Below the pieces are notes generated by a model, which did not search any database, had not been told where the DNA came from, and saw nothing but the letters and a program-made list of their open reading frames with translations. A program made the position numbers and the translations under genes. From Trichobilharzia szidati (lineage: Eukaryota > Platyhelminthes > Trematoda > Strigeidida > Schistosomatidae): a stretch of 64,000 nt of DNA. Each line of letters begins with the position of its first letter. Positions within the stretch are counted from its first letter, which is position 1. Positions 54,794 to 64,000 of the stretch are shown here, piece by piece. The stretch spans positions 107,778,582-107,842,581 of the forward strand of contig OX235273.1 in assembly GCA_944472155.2 (NCBI GenBank), written 5' to 3'.

Positions 54794-56097
54794 TTTTAAT
54801 TATTTGACTGGTATCCAGTGGACATCTTTGTGATAGCGATGTATCTGATTCTAGTAGACTGAAGATGATATCAAGACTTTCGGTAATGGGGATACTAGTA
54901 TATAATGAGTTAATATCACAGCTTACCATAATGTCTTCTTTATCAATTTCTCGGTGTTCTATTTGGGATTTGAAATCATATGAATTTCTCACAATATTTT
55001 GAGTGTCCTTTTGTAGTGGTTGTAGTATCGGGAGTAAATATTTAGATAGGTTGTATGCCGGTGAGTTGGTGAAATCTATTACTGGTCTCAATGGAATGGT
55101 TATTTATCTTTGGTTGACCGTAGAATCTTGAAGGTACATAAGACTTTGGTTTTAGTTTAAACCAGAGAGGATTTCCAATTTTGGGTTTCATTTCTTGAAG
55201 GACTCTGTTTGTATTTAGTTTCATTTTGTTGAATTCGGCGGATTTCTTCTTCTCTTCAATGAGTAAGTACGGTCCTTCAGATAGGTGTCCGTTCTGTTTA
55301 TTATCACAGTGACATTTCCCTTGTCGGCTTTCGTTATAACGATGCTTTTGTCTTTCTTCAAATTACTTAAGGTTTCATATTCTTGTTTGGTGAGATTAGA
55401 TGGTATGTTTCGTTGTGTCATTAATATGTGTGATATCTTTTGACGAACAGATTGTGATTCTTCATTGGTGAATTGTTGTAGAGCAGGTTCAATCATAGGT
55501 GCTATTTCCTGGACCGATAATGGCTTTCTGATGATATTGAAATTCAGACCTTTCTGTAGTAATGAGATTTCATTTTCGGTTAGTATCTTGTCTGACATGT
55601 TATGTATGGCCCTAGTATTCTTCATATCATTTGTTGAGGTTTTCTTTGGTTGTTTCTTTTCTTCGAGTTTTGAGAATTTTTGTATTTGTCTTCTTTTAGT
55701 GACATTATGAAAATGAGATTCTCGTTCATTAAACAATTTTTGGAAGGATTCATAGATGTGGCTTGTAACAAGTAATGTTAAACTGTCGTCTATATTTTTG
55801 ATTCTCGTTCGATAAGATTCAAGCTTGATGTTGCAGTTATGTATTCTTTCTCGTAAAAATACTTTGGAGGTATGATTTGCAGCAAGTATGGATTTGTGCG
55901 AATATTCAAGAGGTTTAACTCGTAGTGACTTAGGAATAATTCCACTTTGTAGACAGCGTACGTTGAAAATACGATGATTATAGAAGTTACATTTATGCTT
56001 CGATAGGGTAATCCGGTTTTTAATTAAGTTATATATGTCCAAACAAAGTTCACTTTTAACAGTTTGAAAAAATTTGGGCATCGGGTATATGATATTC

Positions 56098-56463
56098 ATT
56101 GTAATAAAGGTTTTTGTATTTCCTAATGAATGAAAAACAAAACGATATTGTTTTTACTGACCAGACAGACGAACGATGATCAAGTTAGTAAACTTTATTT
56201 TGATATCATAACAGACGTACTATTACCTTTGTTATTTGGTTTGGTTATCTTCATTTCTATTTTTACTTTCAATATGTCCCTTTAACTTGACCTATGTCTA
56301 TTTTCTCACCCCCCAACTGTTTGTTATATATATGCTGAGATTTTGTGAATTCCGGTTTAACAATACTTTGGTAAAGCTATTAGCATTAAATGGCGAAACG
56401 TCAGTAAAAACAATATCTTTTTGTTTTTCATTCATTGGGAAATACAAAAAATTTTATTATAAG
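56098..56463. repeat. Inverted pair 5' of the PLE at 53.6-56.1 kb
   Basis: GTAATAAAGGTTTTTGTATT ... GATATTGTTTTTACTGAC at 56098-56165 is inverted at 56395-56463 (GTCAGTAAAAACAATATC ... AATACAAAAAATTTTATTA), enclosing ~230 bp without coding. Probably the upstream terminal repeats of that PLE in head-to-head form. Confidence 0.55.
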
Positions 56464-56499
56464 GGTATTAAATAAACTTAATTATTTTGTTTTAAAGGT

Positions 56500-58495
56500 T
56501 CCACGGGATTGATTCCTCAACCAACAAAGCTACTTTCTAATTGGGTATGTGGGTTTGAATGCCAACCACTTTTATTCCTGCCTTGTTAAGAATTCTGCGA
56601 ATGTTTTTGAGTTTCCTTCCCTGTATGGAATTACTACTGATAATGTAGATTCCTTATTGTTGGTGTCGTCATTATTATTATGATCATCACTATTAGTATT
56701 ATCATTATTTCGATTAAGAAAGGAAGACGAAATTTGCAGTATAAAATGATATCATTCTATTTCACAGGTTCTCATCAGCTGCAGACTACCTATCATTATT
56801 ATTGTTATCATTATTAAAATCATTATCGCTACAATCATTATTTATTTTATTTTTACATTTCCTTACATATTTCCTGACTAATTTATCTGGGTAATTATTA
56901 AGTCTCAAGTCTTCGGTTATATGTGTCACTTCTTGTCTTAGATTTTCCTTGGTACTGCTTAGTTTTTGTGCTATATTATTTAAACATTTCACCAATCTTA
57001 TTTTCACTGACATAGGATGGGATAATCGCAAGTCCAAATATCTGTTTGAGTGTGTGGGTTTCCTGTAAACAATAGTGTTTAACTTCCCAACTTCTTTCCT
57101 TTTTATGGTACAATCTAACATTGGAAGGTCCCCTTGCTGACTTTCCAATTCATAAGTGAATTGAATTGCCTCTACCTTCTACCTTCAAGTTGATTTGTTT
57201 GAAAAATCTATCTATTTCTTGTGTTCTAAGTACAGTGAATCTGTCATCTAGATACCTCCACCATACTTTTGGGGTGGAGGTGAACCTTTCAATCACTATG
57301 TTTTCCAACTTATCCATGAATATATCTGCTACAACCGGGAATATTAGTGATCCCATTGCAACTCCCTCAGTTTGTTTGTATATTTTCCCTTGGAATTTCA
57401 ATACTGTGGAAGTCAGGCATAGCTGCACCCCCAGCATTATGTCCTCAAGTGGCACTTTCGTCCTAAGTTCGAGTTCTTGGTCAGAAATGAGTTCGTTTCT
57501 TACTGCCTCTATACCCACATTTGTTGATATACGTGTGCATAATATGAGAATGTTAAAACTAACAATTTTCTCTTCATTATCTAATTTTAAATTATCTAAT
57601 CCATGTTTTTGTTCATAAGAATTAGTTAGTCTTGATTTCAAGTGGAGTTTTAGGGGATTAAATACCATGGCTGAATATTTAGATAACTCATAACTAGGTG
57701 AATTTCTGAAATCAACAATGGGCCTAATTAAATATCTTGACTTATGAACTTTAATAACACCATACATCCTACTGGGGTTATTAGATTTAGGCATTAAATT
57801 AAGTCACTAAGACTCACTTAGAAACGGCTTCATTCGGCGTATAAGATCCGCTGTGGATTTCTTAACTTTATTCATAACTGTGTTTATTGATTTGTGAATT
57901 TCCTCATATGGTCATGTTTGTATGTGAGTGTTCACCTTGTCCAAATAGTCTGATTAGTCTAATACTACTGTTGCATTTCCTTTGTCTGACTTTGTGATTA
58001 CGATATCCTTGTTATTCGTAAGGTGTTTCAGGGCTTCTATTTCTGGTTTTGTCAGGTTAGGCTTTCCACGTTTTTGTCGATTTATTGTCAGTGCACATTG
58101 TGCCCGTACTTCATCAGTCGTTGCCTTGTCTATCCCACTTAGTGCTATTTCAATTTTAGGGATGACATCCTCAGGTTTCTGCTTGTCTACTGATACATTG
58201 AAATTTAGTCCCTTTTCTAATTTTCTAATACACTTATTTCTGTAGGACTTAAAATATGTGTTGAGAGATTGATAATCCACTTTGTTTTATCGATCGCTGT
58301 TGACTTTAGATTGTTGACTTCATCGTTCTGAGATGAAGATTTCTTCTCTAATAGTCTCTTGAACTTTTTGATTTGACTATTTTTTGACTTTTCGAAAGTT
58401 GCTGATTTCGCATTGCTGGATGACTGTGTTATAAGATGATAATCTACGTTATTAACTATTCCCTTCAACTTTTGTTTTAATTGCTCAATTTTCAC
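56500..58495 (-). pseudogene. Second PLE copy, N-terminus to linker
   Basis: Blocks in order on the - strand: a Lys/Ser-rich N-terminal helix (58217-58495), DIVITKSDKGNATVVLD (57954-58280), RMYGVIKVHKSRYLIRPIVDF, EKIVSFNILILCTRI (motif A Asp is Asn), QTEGVAMGSLIFPVVADIF, WWRYLDDRFTVLRTQ (catalytic LDD present), LNTIVYRKPTHSNRYLD, then a linker with an Asn/Asp repeat, and RNKSGWHSNPHTQL near 56560. It has a 150-codon deletion or gap near 57800-57950 and no nuclease. Loss of the motif A Asp means the RT is dead. Confidence 0.7.
56736..56782 (-). ncRNA. Well-formed hammerhead-like motif in PLE
   Basis: On the - strand: helix I GCAG (56779-56782) / CTGC (56736-56739), perfect; core CTGATGA (56772-56778), perfect; GAAA (56760-56763), perfect; helix III 56741-56760 folds on itself over up to 10 bp with one G-U; predicted cleavage base A (56740). 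Helix II, eight bases, is poorly paired. Best-preserved PLE ribozyme candidate in the window, between the linker region and its end. Confidence 0.55.
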
Positions 58496-58554
58496 ATCTG
58501 AATTGTTGCAACTATTTAACGATTCTGTGGATCTCCTCTTTCAGGCAAACTTTT

Positions 58555-58800
58555 TGTAGGCTTATGTATTGCACTGCATCACAAACAACCACACAATAGG
58601 ATGAGAGAGGGCTAAAAATTTGAAAAATAATCCAGGTAGGTTGCGAGAGAGAAGGGCGGATTACTGAATCCTTGTCTATCAAGTCTACACCCAAAACGTG
58701 CAATAGGAATGACTCATCACTCATACCGGAAATATGGGGAATATTACTACCAATCAAGTCAAGCTATGGAAAATAATGGAATTATATGATCGAAGTTAGA
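58555..58800 (+). repeat. 3' fragment of the 21.5-kb-type PLE
   Basis: ACCACACAATAGGATGAGAGAGGGCTAA, GGCGGATTACTGAATCC, AAGTCTACACCCAAAACGTGC and ACCGGAAATATGGGGAATATT match 22450-22650 block by block. It lies head-to-head with the PLE ending at 58495. Confidence 0.65.
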
Positions 58801-58804
58801 AAGT

Positions 58805-59575
58805 TGGAACACATTTATCTTCTTTGAAAAATGCTTTGACAAATGTATTGTCTATTCAGAAGCACTATTGTGAAATTGCTTCTCACCTGTTGGATGAAAC
58901 TTTCGTCGGATTAAGTTTCGATTGGTAACATTCAAGGGTTTACTTGAGCAAAGCGTTATTTTGCTTACTCAAATACCTGACAAGATGAAATGATATTATT
59001 AATAAGCAAACCAATCTGTTCTGTGGTCGTGCATCCGCCAGGTGTCATGTCCTGTGTATTCAATTTTCCTATGAAACTGCATATTTAGTACTTCACTAAC
59101 CACCCTAGAAGATCCGATTTTTCCACGATTTCACACATGTCAAGCTTCCTCATTTCAAATCAAGCGATGTCATCAACATATGTGGACGTCAAACGGAGAT
59201 TTCAAGCACAATATATCTTCAATACGGAATACTAACTGATTTTTACAAATGTACACAAATTGACATCATCACAAATAATTCAGGTGAGTGATGGCGGGAA
59301 ATCAGAGAAGGATATCACATGCTATAAAAGTTAAAGTAAGACTTTCTGAGATTCACCAAATGTTCATTGATCTGAACTGTTTATTCAAAAAGAATAAATC
59401 GTGTTGAAGAATAAATCGAATCCTCATGGGTTCTTCCATTTTTTCGCCGAATTGAGAATCTACAAATTGGGTGAGGCGTGAATAATTTGAAACAAATTTA
59501 AGGCTATTTAATCTAAAGGCAGTCAAAGGGGCTATTAGCAAAACTCTGAGGCGAAAGCTATTGTTAAACTAAAGC
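58805..59575. other. No recognisable feature
   Basis: Between a PLE fragment and an RTE end; nothing recognised. Confidence 0.35.
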
Positions 59576-59579
59576 CCCC

Positions 59580-60285
59580 CTATTTTTATTATTATTGTTT
59601 CTTTTAGTTACTAGAGGGACATTAGGGTTCAGCCGCACGTCTCCACCACGTTCGATTATCTGCCAACGTTTTCACCTGTCTTCACATCTGCCCACATGCT
59701 TTCATCTCCTCTTCACATGAACTCCTCCATGTCACTCTCGTACTGACGACCAACTCGCCGCTTCCTACTCAGGTTCCACTAGAGCGATTGCTTGTCTTGT
59801 GATGTCACTTTATGGTTCCCTCAGAGTATGGCTAATCCACCTGCATTTCTTCCTGAAGATTTGTTGCACAATCGGTTCCTGGTTGGTTTGCTCTCAGAAC
59901 TCCCTCACTATTGCGGATTTTTTTGGCTGGCCATCTGATCTTGAGTGCTATTGAGCGAAGAAAGCTGTTGATAAAGGTCTGTAGTTTGTTTGAAGTGCTC
60001 TGCATGACGCGCCAAATCTCTAACCCGTATAATAAGTAGCGCTGACCTCACTTGGAGTTGAAAATCCGGATCTTATTTTTCATGCTGAGTGCTGTTGACC
60101 TTCAAACAGACTTGGGAGAAATGAAAGCTTGCCTTGCTTTTTCGATCGTTGGTTTGATATCCTCGTCAGTTCTGCCAGCCTGTGATGCATCACAGGTAGG
60201 TAGATAAACGAGTTTTTACCTTTCCGATTTCTAACATTCATGCTGATCGTTGTTTGTTGTTGTTGCTGTTGCTGTTGGCTCTATA
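59580..60285 (-). pseudogene. SR2-type RTE 3' fragment
   Basis: + strand view begins ATTATTATTGTTTCTTTTAGTTACTAGAGGG, then AACTCGCCGCTTCC, CCATCTGATCTTGAGTG, GTTGAAAATCCGGATCTTATTTT and a GTTGTTGTTGCTGTTGCTGTTGG run (the poly-Gln tract). This covers the segment equivalent to 28013-28690. Truncated 5' at about 60285. Confidence 0.75.
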
Positions 60286-60744
60286 TTCAACAACCTTTAA
60301 AGAAAACTAGTCGAGAATACACATTTGAAAGATAATGGAAATTATCGAGTCTACTTTTATGAATGAATAAACGTTTTATGAAAATCTGATTGCAATACGC
60401 TCAGCGAATGAACAAAGATTACTTTCAAGGCATTCAACAAAATTCACTTTGTATTTGTAGACATTCAGAAACAACGAATCTATTAATTTTTATTTAAACG
60501 CTTACAAACCAACAATAGAGAATGTATTGATTGTCTCAATTTAATTGAATGTCATGCTCAGACGTAATAATAAATAGAATTGTCCGGACATAAACACGAT
60601 AATTCCAGGAATATTTACAGAGGAAATGTTAAATCGTTGGAAGCGTTTTTGTGCATAAAACTTTTCGTCAGCTGATATAATAAACATATAGCATCCCACA
60701 GTGCTCATTTACCTTTCAAAGTATAACTGCAGCTATGCTAAAAC

Positions 60745-60990
60745 ATTGTGTCTCGGTGTCACAGTGGTTACCACGCTCGCCGACCAAATACATGATCCGG
60801 GGTTCGATCCTCAGCCTATGAACTTCTTTAACTCGCTAAGCCAGAAATAAAGCTGGTAAGTAGGAGAGGTTGACCATTAGGCTAGCAACATCATCCTGTA
60901 AAATTAAACACTACTACAGCAACTTCAAGTCCCTTGTTACAACCTCTATGTTCCAACGGGAACGATAAGAAATAAAAATGCTAAAACAAA
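60745..60990 (+). mobile_element. tRNA-headed SINE with SR2-like 3' end
   Basis: Head TGTCTCGGTGTCACAGTGGTTACC and GGGGTTCGATCCTCAG, body CTCGCTAAGCCAGAAATAAAGC, GTTGACCATTAGGCTAGCAAC, ACTACTACAGCAACTTCAAG, and end AACCTCTATGTTCCAACGGGAACGATAAG. The end parallels the RTE end (GCCCTATGTTCCACTCGGGAAC). Confidence 0.65.
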
Positions 60991-60994
60991 ATAT

Positions 60995-61750
60995 TTTATG
61001 ATACAAAATCGAAGTACTGAAATGAATAAACACGATTTGATAAATACATTGAAGATATGGCACAAATATTGAAGTAAGTAAATCTGCAAAACCGTTAGTT
61101 TTTCTGTTTCTCCTTATCAAATTGAATTTGAGACTCCCTATTTTGTGTTAAGAAATTTTATCTCGTACAGAATCGTTTATTTCTTCTTCAAATTTAGAAA
61201 GATGACAAGACAGGGGTGATTGTAAAATATGTTTTATGTCGTCTGACGTCATTCTACTGTAAGATAAAAACTCTATTGTAAATCAGAGAAAAAAAAATTC
61301 AGTAATCTCATATTTACTCTCTCGATATTCTTAGGATTACCATTAAATACATTTGACTGACAATGAAAAGATGAGATATTTGCTTCATTTGAAGAATAAA
61401 ACATAAAACAATAAACGAATTTTACTGCGAACGTGTAGCAAAAAAAATTGTTCGAATAACTTTTATACTTCAGAGTATTTGTGAATTGCTTTGTTACTGG
61501 CAGATTTATTCATCGAATCAGTCGTGGAATCTGCTTATTTTCCTCTTTCATTCTGCACTACACTGTCTACTTGAATGAGAGATTCACCATGCGTACCTGA
61601 TGAATTCAGCATAAAAGTGAAGAAACATCAATCAATTTCAAGGAGTATCATCATTGAGAATCAGTTCACAAATTGCCACAACATCAATCAGGATTTTTCG
61701 TCAATACTCCAGGAATCTTCTCTGGTTTGCAGTAATTTATATGTAGTAGA
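60995..61750. other. No called feature between two SINEs
   Basis: A protein-like frame at 61575-61735 (DEFSIKVKKHQSISRSI) ends near a GTAATT, but no good acceptor precedes it; left uncalled. Confidence 0.3.
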
Positions 61751-61754
61751 TTTA

Positions 61755-61995
61755 TCGCATGTGTCGGTGGCACAGAGATAGGATGTTCGCCAACCATACA
61801 TGTGGTCCAATGTTCGATCTTCGGCCACAGATGCACTCCCTTACCTCGCTAAGCCAGAAATAAGACTGGTGAAGAGGGAAGGATGGGCATGAAAATATCA
61901 ACCCCATCCTATTAAGATAAGCACTATTGCCACCGAAAGTTTAAGGCTCTAGGCTTGAAGCCCTATGTTCCACTGGGAACGTAAAGGAATGAGAG
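61755..61995 (+). mobile_element. tRNA-headed SINE with SR2-like 3' end, clearest tail
   Basis: Head GTGTCGGTGGCACAGAGATAGG and GTTCGATCTTCGG, body CTCGCTAAGCCAGAAATAAGAC, and the end GGCTTGAAGCCCTATGTTCCACTGGG followed by AACGTAAAGGAATGAG, the same text that ends SR2 at 2722-2745 and 35636-35680. Strongest case here for a SINE sharing its 3' end with the RTE. Confidence 0.7.
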
Positions 61996-61999
61996 ATTT

Positions 62000-64000
62000 A
62001 GCCAATACTACGTAGGTTTATGTTACTATCTACTTTATTGTCTCAAATCCAATCACATTCTACCTCACTGGCTAAAGTCTACATACACATAAGTATTCTA
62101 AAATATTGATGAGTGGGTAGTTGATTGATTATAATTTCACAAGACAAAGTCATTTTGAGATGGAGTGAAGACGGCTTGTTGTCATTTGAGATTATTCGAC
62201 AGATCGTATCATTGCAAATTTGTCAATTCTCAAGTCACAACGTGGAAACATTGCCACTCAATCAACTGATTGGAATCCTAGCTTGTCCATGAATTGTATC
62301 TTCACTGATCGTTCTCTCGTATCGCTGATTGATTGAGTTTAGAATTAATATGGCGCTGTTTGTTCATTCAACGGATGAATGATTTTAATATATGCCTTGC
62401 CTCCTTTGGATTATCGAGAGTTATTGGTGGCAATTTACTGAACTGATTCGAGTGTTTTACACTTTCCAGTGTACTTCAGTATTCACATCTAATATTTTCT
62501 GTCTACACAATTATACCCACAATTTCATGAAAACACGGTAGTTTTTCATCGTAGGTTTGGATAAAGATTCAATAAATATTGGTAGTTAGTTAACAACGGA
62601 TCACTAATTGACCAGCAATGTACATGAAAAACAGGCCGTGTAATCACTTAAAAGGAAGCATTTGGGAGTAATTTGTAATTAATTACCTGATTTGATTATC
62701 GCTGTTAATTGTTCATGAACATGTCTTTTCACTGCGTATCTCACATGCAACAGGATATTCCAACTTACATGTGTAGACAAGCTGAACTAAGTTGAAGAAT
62801 CTTCAATTTCTATTTCACGGCTTTTCAACAACGAAATCAGCTAAAAAAACACTCAGCAACACAGATGGGCGTGTCACAGGATATTCTGATTCCTCAACCG
62901 CAAGGCCTTATTTCATTTTCATAAACACTGTACTGCTATACTTTTCTGAATAAGACTGATTTTAAAGACGTATCAGTAAGCTGAGAGTTTCAGGTCAAAA
63001 ACTTCTATATCAAAATATTTTCAAACGAAATGTGTTATTCAGATCATTTCAGATAATAATATTTATTAACAAATATTCTACCTGAGCTTAATTTATATTA
63101 ATGTGTACAACATGTTTGTAATGAACAGAAACATAGTGGTGGAATCTTTGAATGTGAGTTTAATAAAACAAGCAAATCCCATTCACTGGTGACTGCACAG
63201 TAAACTCATGTTTGGTGAACTGAATAGAGTTTCCTGTCATATTTATAAACAGGTGATGTGCAGCTGTTTGTTTGCATCAACACGATCGACTTGAAGATAA
63301 ATTTGACCACTATCTACAATGAGTTGGAAGAGATTCTTATGTTCATTTGAAACTGAACGCCATGCAATTTCGTCAAATCTGTTGCTTGTGATATTGATAT
63401 GTGACTTGCATTCACTACGCGAGTATTTGAATCTAGTTGAAACTGGGCTGACAGTTGAAATTTTAAAACATATCTAGGTTGGATGGTTTCAACTTCCACA
63501 CAGTTCATGACGGTCAAACGAGACATGAAGTGTTGATTGTATTCCACTCATTCTCGCTTTGTTTAATTAGAGGAATGCGCTCTTCAAATCAAAACAGTAA
63601 GACATTCATTCAACTTGTTATGTGTAACAGTAAGGCTATTCTCCATACCTGATTCTTGTAGACCCCTATGCTTCACTGCATCCGAAGAAACTGTGAATGA
63701 AACGCAAACTTGTCAGTTGTCATAGAGTTAAATGATCCTTCTTATCAGAATAAGAGCAGTTGTTGCGAATCTGTTATAGGAGAAATGTCTTACTTTATCT
63801 CAGGTAACCATGGATCCCAGTCAAGGTTCAATCCTGATTTCTGTATTCTGGAAGTAATGACATTTCACGCAACTTGACACTAACCAGTTTCAGTGAAACT
63901 TATTTGACGTTTTAATGATAGTGAATTTTCTAATACAGAATTACTATACATTTACTTATGGTTCTACTGAAATAGATTTTCAGTATCGAAGGTGATTTCA
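62000..64000. other. No recognisable feature
   Basis: AT-rich, short frames only, no repeat matched in this window. Looks like unique intergenic or intronic DNA. Confidence 0.4.

Larger units (their letters stand above)
53600..56099 (-). pseudogene. PLE reverse-transcriptase protein, nearly full but broken
   Basis: The N-terminal part (55221-56099, 292 codons) starts MNIIYPMPKFFQ, is Lys-rich and holds IVITKADKGNVTVII (a conserved PLE/RT start motif). Then KPKSYVPSRFYGQPKI (frameshifted), RPVIDFTNSPAYNLSKYL, motif A VSCDINSLYTSIP (intact), the palindromic insertion at 54429-54793, QTNGVAVGSPVSPIVANLF, RYIDDTFVVTRT (intact catalytic DD), and EISNITETLKQNNFPW. At about 53640 the frame reaches VYKIKRL and CLECDAIS, the start of the GIY-YIG module, and stops resembling PLE. 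Best RT motif set in the window, killed by frameshifts and the insertion. Confidence 0.75.

Overview
The window looks like a gene-poor, repeat-packed stretch of a trematode genome, most likely a schistosome; I cannot name the species. The evidence is the mix of elements: SR2-type RTE retrotransposons with a (TAA)n-like end, many Penelope-like elements (PLEs) with GIY-YIG endonucleases, and tRNA-headed SINEs that carry hammerhead-ribozyme sequence like the schistosome SM-alpha family. There are no bacterial-type operons, and no rRNA or CRISPR array was seen.

Host genes. Five short exons on the + strand (378-498, 3601-3731, 7506-7908, 12631-12974, 15321-15479) have good splice borders and agree in reading phase at all four junctions. 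Together they give the 3' part of an unrecognised Ser/Asn-rich protein (385 residues inside the window). Every intron of this gene is filled with retroelements. A second, weaker + strand gene end lies at 45543-46215, and one possible - strand exon at 42023-42159.

Layout. 0.7-3.3 kb: PLE fragment, solo LTR-like repeat, SR2 fragments. 3.8-7.1 kb: SINEs and a small PLE with inverted arms. 8.1-12.1 kb: one PLE insertion with a 13-bp target duplication, inverted arms, a one-sided tail and about 3.3 tandem 916-bp copies of its endonuclease end. 13-23 kb: SINEs, PLE endonuclease remnants, a palindromic PLE (14869-15257) and a PLE with both arms and a 12-bp duplication (21487-22988). 24-36 kb: mosaic of PLE and SR2, with an 11-bp-duplicated SR2 insertion (28013-30365) inside a PLE, a near-perfect 921-bp inverted duplication (30845-31765 / 33952-34872), and an older mirrored PLE/SR2 junction around it. 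38 kb: CR1-like remnant. 40-52 kb: mostly unique or unrecognised DNA with SINEs, a diverged 1.3-1.5 kb duplication and possible exons. 53-60 kb: two longer PLE copies, a palindromic PLE inside one of them, and an SR2 end. 60-64 kb: two SINEs with SR2-like 3' ends, then nothing recognised.

How it fits together. SR2 probably supplies the machinery for SINEs that share its 3' end. PLEs insert with 12-13-bp duplications and leave head-to-head arms, some with nothing between them. Hammerhead-like motifs recur in PLE arms and in SINEs. Nearly all element coding regions are broken; the PLE endonuclease units at 8.9-11.5 kb are the exception. All family names come from reading motifs by eye; no database search was run.
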